Positions 1 to 5,833 of a stretch of 6,554 bases of DNA are shown here, piece after piece. Position numbers and translations under genes: made by a program. Below the pieces are notes generated by a model. The model searched no databases. It worked only from the letters and a program-made list of their open reading frames with translations, and was not told where the DNA came from. Origin of the DNA: VRUE01 sp046733315 (GTDB lineage: Bacteria > Actinomycetota > Thermoleophilia > Solirubrobacterales > 70-9); NCBI GenBank assembly GCA_046733315.1, contig JBKPOV010000209.1:1-6554 (forward strand). The letters run 5' to 3'. How positions within the stretch are numbered: position 1 is the first letter of the stretch; every line of letters starts with the position of its first letter.

Positions 1-583
1 CCAGCAGGCGGCGCGCCAGCGAGGCCTTGCCCACGGCGGCGGCTGCCGGGCCGCGGAGGCGGGCGGCGTCTCGCAGGCGGGCGGCGTCGGCGACGGCCAC
101 CGGCACGAGGCGCGAGACCAGCGTCGCGGTCAGGGCAGAGCGGCCGGCGAGGGGACGCAGTGCTCGCAGCACTCGGTCGGGATCGATGCAGGCGGAGTAG
201 ACCGCGAAGGCGACCATCACCACAGCGGCACGCAGTCCGAGGATCGCGCCCGATGCGATCGCCTCGGCGGTGACGATGTCGCTCAACCAGGGCAGGTGGC
301 CCAAGCGCACCAGAACGGTCTCCCCCCGGCTGACGACAATGGCATTGACGGCAATGATCAGGAGGGCCAGGGTCAGGCCCATCCAGAGCCCGGCCCTTAC
401 CGCGGCGCGAGCCCCCGCCAGGCGCCCCGCCACCACCACGGCGAGGCCGGTGGCCAGAAGCACGATCGGGTTCGAGTACAGAAAGGCGACGGTTGTCAGC
501 GCACCGAGATACGCCACCGCGGCCCCTGGAGAGGCGGCCTGCAGCGGGGCCGGCCTGGGGATGTAGGCAAACGGTGACCTCAT
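1..583 (-). CDS. ecfT: ECF transporter transmembrane subunit EcfT (CbiQ family), partial, 3' end outside window
   Basis: This is the scaffold membrane protein of an energy-coupling factor vitamin importer. In the family it joins the substrate-binding S component to the two EcfA ATPases. The window holds 194 codons from an ATG at 583 and the gene runs off the left edge; family members are usually about 250-270 residues. Hydrophobic stretches lie at about residues 21-52, 66-85 and 108-131. The sequence YSNPIVLL near residue 37 is typical of actinobacterial EcfT. The charged segment ADAARLRDAARLRGP (residues 165-179) resembles the Ala-Arg-Gly coupling-helix motif that contacts the ATPases. The ATG overlaps the stop of the upstream lipoprotein gene by 4 nt (ATGA), which fixes the start and suggests translational coupling. 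With the B12 riboswitch at the operon head, the likely substrate is cobalamin or another corrinoid; that is inference. No S component or ATPase is visible here; they would be expected beyond base 1. Confidence 0.85.
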   Translation of the reverse strand, partial: MRSPFAYIPRPAPLQAASPGAAVAYLGALTTVAFLYSNPIVLLATGLAVVVAGRLAGARAAVRAGLWMGLTLALLIIAVNAIVVSRGETVLVRLGHLPWLSDIVTAEAIASGAILGLRAAVVMVAFAVYSACIDPDRVLRALRPLAGRSALTATLVSRLVPVAVADAARLRDAARLRGPAAAAVGKASLARRLL

Positions 584-1482
584 CGCAGTGGCAGGGGTGT
601 CTCCCTGCCGCCCTCGACGACAGCGGCGTAATGGTCGCGGAGGCTGTCCGCGTCGAGCAGCGCGGCGGCAGCGGCGACCCCCGCGGAAGAAGTCCCGGTG
701 ACCAGCCAGACTGGCGGCTCGGTTTCGCGACGCGTCGCTGCTACCAACCCGGCATCTGCGCCAAAGCGACCCGCCGGCCGGCCCTTTTGGTCAAGGACGG
801 TCAGTGCCCTCCCGTCCGGGCTGAACTGAGCGAAGACGCCGCTAATCGTGACGCCTCGATCGACGAGCTCCGCGTCGCGATCGTCGCGCAGGCGCGCCCA
901 TGCCCCGACGAGCACTCTGATCGCGTCAGTGGTGTCGGGGGCCAGTCTGGCGCCTGCGTCGCGCAGGCGTCGCCGCACTTCTGCGCAGGCCGTTCCGGGT
1001 TCGAAGCAGATAACTGCAGTCGGATGACGATCGCCTTCATATCCATCCAGGAAGGGCTGCGGCCAAGATCCGACCGCAGCGGCCACCCGCTCGCCGACCG
1101 TCCAGTCACGGTAGTCCCACCAGATCTCCTCGCCCCCGTCGAGCTCATATTCAGCGGCCCCCAGCGGGGACCAGAGGCCGTTGACGTAGAAAAACCACTC
1201 AGCCTCTCCCGCCCCCCCTCCTTCAAGGCCGTCGATCGACTGCACGAAGCCGCCGCCGTAGCGGGTGCTGATGTCGACGCTGCGTTCCAGCACTCGCATC
1301 ACCGTGTCCGATTCGGTCAGGTCGTCGAGCCGGCGGTGAAGCACAGGCACGGCCCCGTAGTCGCGCGTCACCGTCAGCTCGACGTCGCCGACCCCGCTAC
1401 CGGGACCGAAGCCGCAGCCGGCAGCCGCGAGCGCCGCCGAAAGCAGCGCGATCGCGACCGCCGTGCCGCGGCGAGGGGTCAC
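580..1482 (-). CDS. Lipoprotein with DUF4430 (transcobalamin-like) domain and unrecognised C-terminal region
   Basis: A 300-residue predicted surface lipoprotein. Residues 1-23 form a lipoprotein signal: MTPRRG, a hydrophobic run, then AAAGC with Cys23 as the lipidated residue (position -3 is Ala, slightly atypical). Residues about 34-127 form a DUF4430 domain. Its hallmark is EWFFYVNGLWSPLG followed by AEYELDGGEEIWWDY (95-124), the aromatic-rich pattern also seen in the C-terminal domain of transcobalamin and intrinsic factor. Residues about 130-300 match no family I recognise. They contain Cys159 and Cys166, which could form a disulfide, and a mixed, fairly charged sequence without membrane segments. 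The start is GTG at 1482, overlapping the stop of the preceding gene by 4 nt (GTGA); the stop overlaps the ecfT start by 4 nt. Under riboswitch control and directly before EcfT, it is probably the membrane-anchored corrinoid-capture partner of the transporter (inference). Confidence 0.8.
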   Translation of the reverse strand: MTPRRGTAVAIALLSAALAAAGCGFGPGSGVGDVELTVTRDYGAVPVLHRRLDDLTESDTVMRVLERSVDISTRYGGGFVQSIDGLEGGGAGEAEWFFYVNGLWSPLGAAEYELDGGEEIWWDYRDWTVGERVAAAVGSWPQPFLDGYEGDRHPTAVICFEPGTACAEVRRRLRDAGARLAPDTTDAIRVLVGAWARLRDDRDAELVDRGVTISGVFAQFSPDGRALTVLDQKGRPAGRFGADAGLVAATRRETEPPVWLVTGTSSAGVAAAAALLDADSLRDHYAAVVEGGRETPLPLR

Positions 1483-2240
1483 TTAGTGGGTTGGGCGGGG
1501 CACTTCCCGTCCACGCATACCGGCACGGGACTGGACGGCGTTTCCTTGCCGTGCTTGGCGACCAGGCTGGATGGCGCCGCAAGCGTCACCGTCGCGTGTC
1601 CGGCCGAATCGGTCGGACCGGAAGCACCGCTGACGGTCGCCCCCGCGGCCGGCGACACCTTGCCTTTTTCGTCATAGGAGACGACGGTGACCGTGAAGGG
1701 AATATTGGCCTGGACGTCGGCCGGCGCGCTCAGCGCCAGCTCGTTCGGATACGGGTAGGCGCCGTAGCCCCAGAGCACTTCATCTCCGGCCCGCACCCTG
1801 ACGCTTTCTCCTCCAACCGACTGCGCCTTGTGGTTCAGCTTCAAGTACCAGCTGCTTTTGCTGGTCGCGGCAGTGCCACCGATGCCGCAGATGCCAAGCC
1901 CGAATTCATCGACGAAGTGATCGGTGATCAGCAGCGGCTTCAGCGCGGCGGTGAACTGCGCGGCACGGCCGAGCATCCCAAGTGCCGTTGCCCCCTTGAG
2001 GGTCAGTTTCTTACCGCTGCCGCCGGTGCCGGGGCCGAAGCAGGTCGCCTTCGGGCTCGGCTTGACCGAGACCTGGCCGCCGACTCCGAAGGAGTCTTCG
2101 GCGAGGGTCTTGCCCTTCTTGCCGACAACGCGCAGGTCGGCGATCGGCCCCTTGGCCGTCGCCACCGCGACAAGGGAGAACAGAGAGATCAAAGCCAGCG
2201 CGCACGCAGCCGCCAGCCGGAATGAAACGAGTCTTGGCAT
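1479..2240 (-). CDS. Secreted DUF4430 (transcobalamin-like) protein with C-terminal Ig-like region
   Basis: The first gene after the cobalamin riboswitch, 253 residues. The ATG at 2240 is chosen because GAGGAAAGGG lies 8 nt upstream and a Sec signal peptide follows at once: MPRLVSFR, a hydrophobic core, and an ATA cleavage site at residue 29. The open frame extends to 2360, but that extension is riboswitch sequence. Residues about 32-162 fit DUF4430, with SSWYLKLNHKAQSVGG and GDEVLWGYG (129-160) as the aromatic signature. Residues about 165-245 look like an Ig-like or carboxypeptidase-regulatory-like fold (PFTVTVVSYDEKGK, then GATVSGASGPTDSAGHATVTL). Outside the signal peptide there are four cysteines (67, 118, 242, 247), enough for two disulfides in an exported protein. 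There is no lipobox or membrane anchor, so it may be free or wall-held. A role in binding cobalamin is inferred from the family and the riboswitch. Confidence 0.8.
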   Translation of the reverse strand: MPRLVSFRLAAACALALISLFSLVAVATAKGPIADLRVVGKKGKTLAEDSFGVGGQVSVKPSPKATCFGPGTGGSGKKLTLKGATALGMLGRAAQFTAALKPLLITDHFVDEFGLGICGIGGTAATSKSSWYLKLNHKAQSVGGESVRVRAGDEVLWGYGAYPYPNELALSAPADVQANIPFTVTVVSYDEKGKVSPAAGATVSGASGPTDSAGHATVTLAAPSSLVAKHGKETPSSPVPVCVDGKCPAQPTK

Positions 2241-2248
2241 TGAAGCCG

Positions 2249-2258
2249 CCCTTTCCTC
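2249..2258 (-). promoter_or_regulatory. Ribosome binding site deciding the start at 2240
   Basis: GAGGAAAGGG on the minus strand, 8 nt before the ATG at 2240. It lies only about 20 nt downstream of the riboswitch B12 box. It favours the 2240 start over the in-frame ATG at 2270, which has no comparable purine run. It is also the obvious target if the riboswitch acts on translation. Confidence 0.6.
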
Positions 2259-2277
2259 GAGGGTCGTCATGGCTGGC

Positions 2278-2445
2278 CGGGGACAGGTCTCCTGGCTTCC
2301 GGGGTTCGACCGCCGCGCCTTCCCGGAGAATCGGTGTCCTCCCCAGTGGCTGACGCTCACGCGCCTGCGACGTCCTTGACCCGGTCACAGTGGCGGGACC
2401 GCGCCGGTTTCGCACCGGACTTCCCTTGACCACCGACCGTATTTA
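2278..2445 (-). promoter_or_regulatory. Cobalamin (B12) riboswitch
   Basis: A cobalamin-sensing mRNA aptamer in the leader of the minus-strand operon. Read on the minus strand, the conserved core GGGAAGTCCGGTGCGAAACC continues into GCGGTCCCGCCACTGTGACC (2381-2425), including the hairpin CCGGT-GCGAA-ACCGG type stem at 2404-2418. AGCCACTGG and GGGAAGGCGCGG elements follow. The B12 box AAGCCAGGAGACCTGTCC is at 2281-2298. These are the hallmark blocks of the family, in the correct order. The ends of the aptamer are approximate. It lies upstream of two DUF4430 genes and ecfT, so B12 is expected to turn off expression of an uptake system. No U-tract terminator is seen between the B12 box and the start codon, so control is probably at translation initiation. 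Confidence 0.95.
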
Positions 2446-2453
2446 CGTGGGCG

Positions 2454-2459
2454 AGTCTA
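2454..2459 (-). promoter_or_regulatory. Possible -10 element for the riboswitch transcript
   Basis: TAGACT on the minus strand (4 of 6 match to TATAAT) lies just upstream of the riboswitch. It would start transcription near 2447, almost at the 5' edge of the aptamer. I see no good -35 at 15-18 nt spacing, so this is weak. Confidence 0.3.
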
Positions 2460-2484
2460 TCCGCTGAACTTTCGTCCAGGAGTC

Positions 2485-2514
2485 TTGGTCTCCAAGCGGG
2501 GCCCTGGCTAGGGT
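2485..2514 (+). promoter_or_regulatory. Possible promoter of the secreted stalk-protein gene
   Basis: TTGGTC (2485-2490), an 18-nt spacer and TAGGGT (2509-2514) form a weak -35/-10 pair for the gene starting at 2552. The -10 fits the TAGGnT form seen before the other two plus-strand genes. A perfect small palindrome, CTTGG-TCT-CCAAG (2484-2496), covers the -35 and could be an operator or chance. The rest of the 2446-2551 stretch shows nothing else I recognise. Confidence 0.35.
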
Positions 2515-2540
2515 CGCGGCCGCATCGTTTCTCGGACCAA

Positions 2541-2549
2541 GGGAGGGAG
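2541..2549 (+). promoter_or_regulatory. Ribosome binding site for the gene at 2552
   Basis: GGGAGGGAG immediately before the ATG at 2552 is a strong Shine-Dalgarno run. The core AGGGAG sits close to the ATG at 2552 and also within reach of the in-frame ATG at 2564 (Met5), so the start is uncertain by four codons. Confidence 0.55.
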
Positions 2550-2551
2550 AT

Positions 2552-3250
2552 ATGAGACGGGGAATGCGGCTGCCTTCACCGGCATTGGTGGTTGCGGGTT
2601 TAGCGTTGTTTGTTGCCTTGAGCGGGAGCGTTTACGCGGCCAAGAAGACGCGCATCGACGGTAAGGCGGTAAAGGTGAAATCGCTGCCCGGGAACCGGTT
2701 GAAGGTGAGGTCGATCCCGGCAAACCGGCTAAAGCCAGGTGTGCTCAAAGGGGTGCTCGGCGCTCAGACGGGGCCGATCACCGGCGCTGAAATCGACGAG
2801 CTGACCTTGGGTCAGGTGCCCGAGGCCGCGCATGCCTTGAGTGCCGACACGGCACAGAGTGCCGTCGACGCGCAGACCGCCGTCAACGCGGTTAATGCTG
2901 TCAACGCCCAGACGGTTAACGGTCACTCCGCCGGCTGCATGCCGGGCACCCAACTCTTTGCCGGTGCTTGCTGGCAGAGCTTTACCAGCGATACAGCGGT
3001 CAGCGCCCCAGCGGCGGCGACTTCGTGTGCGGTGCAGGGCGGAACATTGCCCGAGGCGTTGCAGCTGACGGCGTTTGCTCACCAGCCAAACGTGGTTTTG
3101 GACAGTGGGAAAGAGTGGACTAGTGACCTAACGAATATGACGGGGCCGGATGAATACGCCGTGGTCACGGTTTCGGCCGCAGGCGTCGTGGACTTCACTG
3201 TTTCAACGAGTCCACATAAATTCCGCTGCGTCATCCCGCTCGTCACCTAA
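2552..3250 (+). CDS. Secreted protein with Ala/Asn-rich stalk and small cysteine-containing C-terminal domain
   Basis: A 232-residue exported protein of a type common in Thermoleophilia; function unknown. The N-terminus has a signal or anchor segment (LPSPALVVAGLALFVALSGS, then VYAA at 27-30). Residues 40-62 hold a basic decapeptide repeat, KVKSLPGNRL followed by KVRSIPANRL. Residues 91-125 are a low-complexity stalk rich in Ala, Val and Asn (QTAVNAVNAVNAQTVNGHSA). The C-terminal part (about 128-232) has cysteines 129, 140, 159 and 226 and an EWTSDL ... FRCV pattern. In related proteins this suggests a compact C-type-lectin-like or Lcl/DUF1566-like fold, which I cannot confirm. Codon use is less GC-biased than in neighbouring genes (many TTG, GTT and GCG codons), especially toward the 3' end. 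It is transcribed away from the B12 operon and converges with the response regulator. A surface adhesion or binding role is only a guess. Confidence 0.75.
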   Translation: MRRGMRLPSPALVVAGLALFVALSGSVYAAKKTRIDGKAVKVKSLPGNRLKVRSIPANRLKPGVLKGVLGAQTGPITGAEIDELTLGQVPEAAHALSADTAQSAVDAQTAVNAVNAVNAQTVNGHSAGCMPGTQLFAGACWQSFTSDTAVSAPAAATSCAVQGGTLPEALQLTAFAHQPNVVLDSGKEWTSDLTNMTGPDEYAVVTVSAAGVVDFTVSTSPHKFRCVIPLVT

Positions 3251-3261
3251 AGGCGAGCGGG
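3235..3261 (+). terminator. Hairpin at the convergent junction, possible bidirectional terminator
   Basis: CCCGCTCG (3235-3242) pairs perfectly with CGAGCGGG (3254-3261), with a further CC/GG pair inside. The stem spans the stop codon of the plus-strand gene and ends 9 bases before the stop of the convergent response-regulator gene. No U-tract follows on either strand, so it is not a classic intrinsic terminator. Confidence 0.4.
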
Positions 3262-3269
3262 AGCCCCAC

Positions 3270-3968
3270 CTAGGTTTCGACCATGCCGTGCTCGAGCGCG
3301 TAGCGGACCAGCTCGGCGCGGCTGGTGAGGCGCAGCTTCTGCTGGATGTGGGCGCGGTGGCTCTCCACGGTGCGGATGCTGATGTAGAGCTGTTCGGCGA
3401 CCTCGGCGTTGGTGTGGCCGAGGGCGATCAGCCGTAGTACATCGCGCTCGCGTTCACTCAACTCATCGCCGCTCGTGCCGCCTTCCCCGGCTGCCAGACG
3501 GGCTCCGAGCGCCGGCTGAAGGTAGGTGGCGCCGGCGGCGGCGCTGCGCACGGCTTGGACCAGCTCGGCATCGGCGGCCTCCTTCAGCACGTAACCGCGC
3601 ACCCCCGATTGCAGGGCTCGGCGGGCGAAGGCCGGCTCGTTCTGCATCGTCAATACGACGATCTCGGTTCCCGGCGATGCATCGCGAATATCGGGCACGG
3701 CATCGAGGCTTGCCCGTCCGGGCATGTTCAGATCGAGGATCAACACCGTCGGTTTATGGCCGCGCACATAGCGAACCGCGGTGTCTGCGTCGCCCGCCTC
3801 AGCCACGACCTCGAAGCCAGGCTCGGCGTCGAGCAGCAGCCGCAGGGCGCTGCGCACGACGGTGTGGTCGTCGGCGAGAACGATGGTCGTCCGCTCGGTC
3901 TTTGATGTGCCATCGGGCTCCGCAGCAATGAGGTTACCTGCGCCTACGGGGGTGTGAGTGGAGTCCAT
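3270..3968 (-). CDS. NarL/LuxR-family response regulator
   Basis: A 232-residue DNA-binding response regulator, the likely partner of the divergent histidine kinase. The receiver domain spans about residues 27-145. It has the acidic pair Asp33-Asp34 (VLADDHTVVRSAL), phospho-acceptor Asp79 (LILDLNMPG), the switch Thr107 (VVLTMQ) and Lys129 (GYVLKEA). After a short linker, a LuxR-type helix-turn-helix lies at about 168-228 (LSERERDVLRLIALGHTNAEV, then ISIRTVESHRAHIQQKL). All residues needed for phosphorylation are present. The start is ATG at 3968. It has no strong Shine-Dalgarno and gives an N-terminal extension of about 26 residues before the receiver, so a non-ATG start further in is possible. 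I see no in-frame ATG that would be better. The recognition helix differs from that of mycobacterial DevR, so its DNA site need not be the DevR box. Autoregulation through the shared intergenic dyads is plausible. Confidence 0.93.
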   Translation of the reverse strand: MDSTHTPVGAGNLIAAEPDGTSKTERTTIVLADDHTVVRSALRLLLDAEPGFEVVAEAGDADTAVRYVRGHKPTVLILDLNMPGRASLDAVPDIRDASPGTEIVVLTMQNEPAFARRALQSGVRGYVLKEAADAELVQAVRSAAAGATYLQPALGARLAAGEGGTSGDELSERERDVLRLIALGHTNAEVAEQLYISIRTVESHRAHIQQKLRLTSRAELVRYALEHGMVET

Positions 3969-3993
3969 ACCGCCATGTAACCCATGCCGGGAG

Positions 3994-4018
3994 CGCGGAA
4001 CATCCGGGTTTTTCCGCG
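3994..4018. promoter_or_regulatory. Inverted repeat CGCGGAA-N11-TTCCGCG in the divergent region
   Basis: A perfect 7-bp dyad (3994-4000 and 4012-4018) lies 26 nt upstream of the response-regulator start. It could be an operator, or a 5' leader hairpin of the regulator mRNA. No poly-U tract follows it on the minus strand, so it does not look like a terminator. Confidence 0.35.
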
Positions 4019-4023
4019 GACCT

Positions 4024-4049
4024 CAATACTCGACGCACTTTGAGTATTG
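4024..4049. promoter_or_regulatory. Candidate operator, inverted repeat CAATACTC-N10-GAGTATTG
   Basis: A perfect 8-bp dyad with a 10-nt centre (arms 4024-4031 and 4042-4049) lies between the divergent kinase and regulator genes. Its right arm covers the predicted -35 (TTGAGT, 4040-4045) of the kinase gene. It is AT-rich within GC-rich DNA, which makes chance less likely. The 18-bp spacing between arm centres suits a dimeric helix-turn-helix regulator bound to one face of the DNA. Binding by the adjacent LuxR-type regulator is inference. Confidence 0.5.
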
Positions 4050-4067
4050 GAGTGTTGCCCGTAGGAT
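4040..4067 (+). promoter_or_regulatory. Predicted promoter of the histidine kinase gene
   Basis: TTGAGT (4040-4045), a 16-nt spacer and TAGGAT (4062-4067) resemble a housekeeping sigma-70-type promoter. The -35 overlaps the right arm of the dyad at 4024-4049, so a protein bound there would be expected to affect this promoter. The leader to the ATG at 4110 would be about 36 nt and contains GGAGGG and AGGG Shine-Dalgarno candidates. Confidence 0.4.
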
Positions 4068-4109
4068 AGGAACAGTTTCCCGTCAGGCTGGAGGGTAAGT
4101 AGGGCTCAC

Positions 4110-5822
4110 ATGGCACAGGGGTATGACAGCAGCGCCTTGGACGAGCCCCGCCTGCGGGAGTTGATCGACGTCGGCCGCAGCCTCGTCGCCGAGCTCGATC
4201 CCGAGGTCGTCTTCCGGCAGGTGCTCGAGGTCGCCACCGAGCTGACCGGCGCCCGCTACGCCGCTTTGGGGGTGCTTGACGAGAACCGCCACGAGCTGGA
4301 GCGCTTCATCACCCACGGCATCGACGAGCCGGCGCGACGGGAGATCGGCAACCTCCCGCGCGGGCGCGGCGTCCTCGGCCTGTTGATCGAGCAGCCGCGA
4401 CCGTTGCGGCTCGGCAACGTCGGCCGCCACCCCCGCTCCTACGGCTTCCCACCCGGGCACCCGCCGATGGCCAACTTCCTCGGCGTACCGGTGCTGATCC
4501 GCGGCCACGCCTGGGGGAACCTCTACCTAACCGAGAAGGCCAGCGGCGACTTCGACGACGCCGACGAGCAGTCGGCGATGATCCTCGCCGAGTGGACCGC
4601 GATCGCGGTTGAGAACGCCCGTCTCTACCGCAGCGTGCAGAGCCGCGGCGACAAGATGGAGCGCGCCGTGCACCGGCTCGAAGCGACTACCGAGATCGCC
4701 CGGGCGGTCGGCGGTGAGACCGACCTCAACCGCATCCTCGAGATCGTCGTCAAGCGCGCCCGAGCGCTGGTCGAAGCGCGCTCGCTGCTGATTCTGCTCT
4801 GCGAGGGGAAAGAGCTGGTCGCCGCCTCGGTTGCGGGCGAGCGGGAGCGAGGCATGGTGGAAGCGCGCATTCCCGTCTCCGGATCGATTCCCGGCAGGGT
4901 GCTGGAAGAAGGCGCCCCGCGCCGCATCGATGACCTCAACCGGAGCCTAATGGCGCGGCCCGGCGATCGGGACGCCGGCGTCACCTCACTGCTCGTGCCG
5001 CTGGTTTTCCGAGGCCGCGGACTGGGCGTCCTCGTCGCCCTCGACCCGCTCGGCCGGGTCTCCGGCTTCAGCGACGAGGACGAGACCGTCCTGCTCTCCT
5101 TCGCCGCCAGTGCCGCCACCGCTGTCGCCACCGCGCAGTCGGTCGCCGAGGACCGCACCCGCGAAAGCATCGCCGCGACCGAGCGCGAGCGCGGTCGCTG
5201 GGCTCGCGAGCTGCACGATGAGTCGCTGCAGAGCCTTGCCAGCCTGCGGGTGCTGCTCTCGGCGGCGCGGCGCAGCACTGCGGAGGAACTCGACCGCCTG
5301 CTCACCCAGGGCATCGAGCAGGTCGACACCGCGATCGGCGAGATGCGCCGCCTGATCGCCGACCTGCGCCCGAGCACGCTCGACCAGCTCGGACTCGGCG
5401 CCGCTCTCGAGGCGCTTGGCGAACGCACCGCCAGTGGGAATGCGATCAAGCTCGAAATCAACGCCGACATGGACTTCGAGGCGGGCCGCAACAGCAACCG
5501 CCTGCTCGGTGAGGTCGAGGACACGACCTACCGCATCGTGCAGGAGGCGCTGACGAACGCGGTCAAGCACGGCAAGGCGGGACGCGCCAGAGTCGACGTC
5601 AGCGAGGACGGCGAGTCTCTGCGGGTGCGGGTCTCAGATGAGGGTCGCGGCTTCGACCCAGCTGCCCCGACGGAGGGATTCGGCCTCGTCGGCATGCGCG
5701 AACGGGTCGAGCTGGCGGGCGGCACCCTGGAGCTCCGCAGCGCTCCCGGTGAGGGCACGACGATCGTCGCCGTCCTCCCCGCACCTCATCGCAAATCGAA
5801 AGTCAAAAAAAACGCCGCCTGA
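4110..5822 (+). CDS. Soluble GAF-GAF sensor histidine kinase (HisKA_3), DosS/DosT-like sensor region
   Basis: A 570-residue cytoplasmic sensor kinase with no membrane segments. GAF1 (about 35-170) closely resembles GAF-A of mycobacterial DosS/DosT: ARYAALGV, then HGIDEPARREIGNLPRGRGV, GFPPGHPPM and FLGVPVLI, GNLYLTEK. His117 falls at the heme-ligating His149 of DosS and Tyr139 at distal Tyr171, so a heme-bound gas or redox sensor is likely (inference from remembered alignment). GAF2 spans about 200-340 and lacks such landmarks. The kinase core has a HisKA_3 H-box ERGRWARELHDESLQSL with phospho-acceptor His369. The HATPase has Asn483 (EALTNAVKHG), DEGRGFD (510-516) and GFGLVGMRERVELAGG (523-538). 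All catalytic motifs look intact. It is divergent from the NarL-type regulator, its likely phosphorylation target. The Lys-rich C-terminus (RKSKVKKNAA) is encoded by an A8 run that doubles as the U-tract of the opposing TPR gene's terminator. Confidence 0.93.
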   Translation: MAQGYDSSALDEPRLRELIDVGRSLVAELDPEVVFRQVLEVATELTGARYAALGVLDENRHELERFITHGIDEPARREIGNLPRGRGVLGLLIEQPRPLRLGNVGRHPRSYGFPPGHPPMANFLGVPVLIRGHAWGNLYLTEKASGDFDDADEQSAMILAEWTAIAVENARLYRSVQSRGDKMERAVHRLEATTEIARAVGGETDLNRILEIVVKRARALVEARSLLILLCEGKELVAASVAGERERGMVEARIPVSGSIPGRVLEEGAPRRIDDLNRSLMARPGDRDAGVTSLLVPLVFRGRGLGVLVALDPLGRVSGFSDEDETVLLSFAASAATAVATAQSVAEDRTRESIAATERERGRWARELHDESLQSLASLRVLLSAARRSTAEELDRLLTQGIEQVDTAIGEMRRLIADLRPSTLDQLGLGAALEALGERTASGNAIKLEINADMDFEAGRNSNRLLGEVEDTTYRIVQEALTNAVKHGKAGRARVDVSEDGESLRVRVSDEGRGFDPAAPTEGFGLVGMRERVELAGGTLELRSAPGEGTTIVAVLPAPHRKSKVKKNAA

Positions 5823-5833
5823 GGACCTGCGGC
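5805..5833 (-). terminator. Intrinsic terminator of the TPR gene, inside the 3' end of the kinase gene
   Basis: On the minus strand, GCCGC (5833-5829), a 10-nt loop and GCGGC (5818-5814) form a GC stem. One base later eight U residues follow (5812-5805). This is the only classic stem-plus-U-tract terminator I see in the window, and it lies downstream of the TPR gene stop at 5916. The T8 is read on the plus strand as the lysine codons at the kinase C-terminus. Confidence 0.6.

Noticed and set aside
61..95. Near-duplicate GGCGGGCGGCGTC / TCGCAGGCGGGCGGCG as a DNA repeat
   Set aside because: It encodes the repeated AARLRDAARLRG segment of the EcfT coupling helix. The similarity is explained by coding and GC bias.
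493..1677. 394-codon plus-strand open frame
   Set aside because: It lies antisense to two clear DUF4430 genes, has low-complexity Arg/Ala/Pro-rich composition, no recognisable domain and no ribosome binding site. It is a high-GC shadow frame.
1491..2225. 244-codon plus-strand open frame
   Set aside because: It is antisense to the secreted DUF4430 gene, with Arg/Gly-rich sequence and no family signature.
2241..2360. N-terminal extension of the first DUF4430 protein up to an ATG at 2360
   Set aside because: Its codons cover the riboswitch, including the B12 box, and would bury the signal peptide behind 40 residues. The ATG at 2240 has a good ribosome binding site.
4625..5524. 299-codon minus-strand open frame
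   Set aside because: It is Ser/Arg/Ala-rich and antisense to the intact kinase core, as expected from GC-biased codons.
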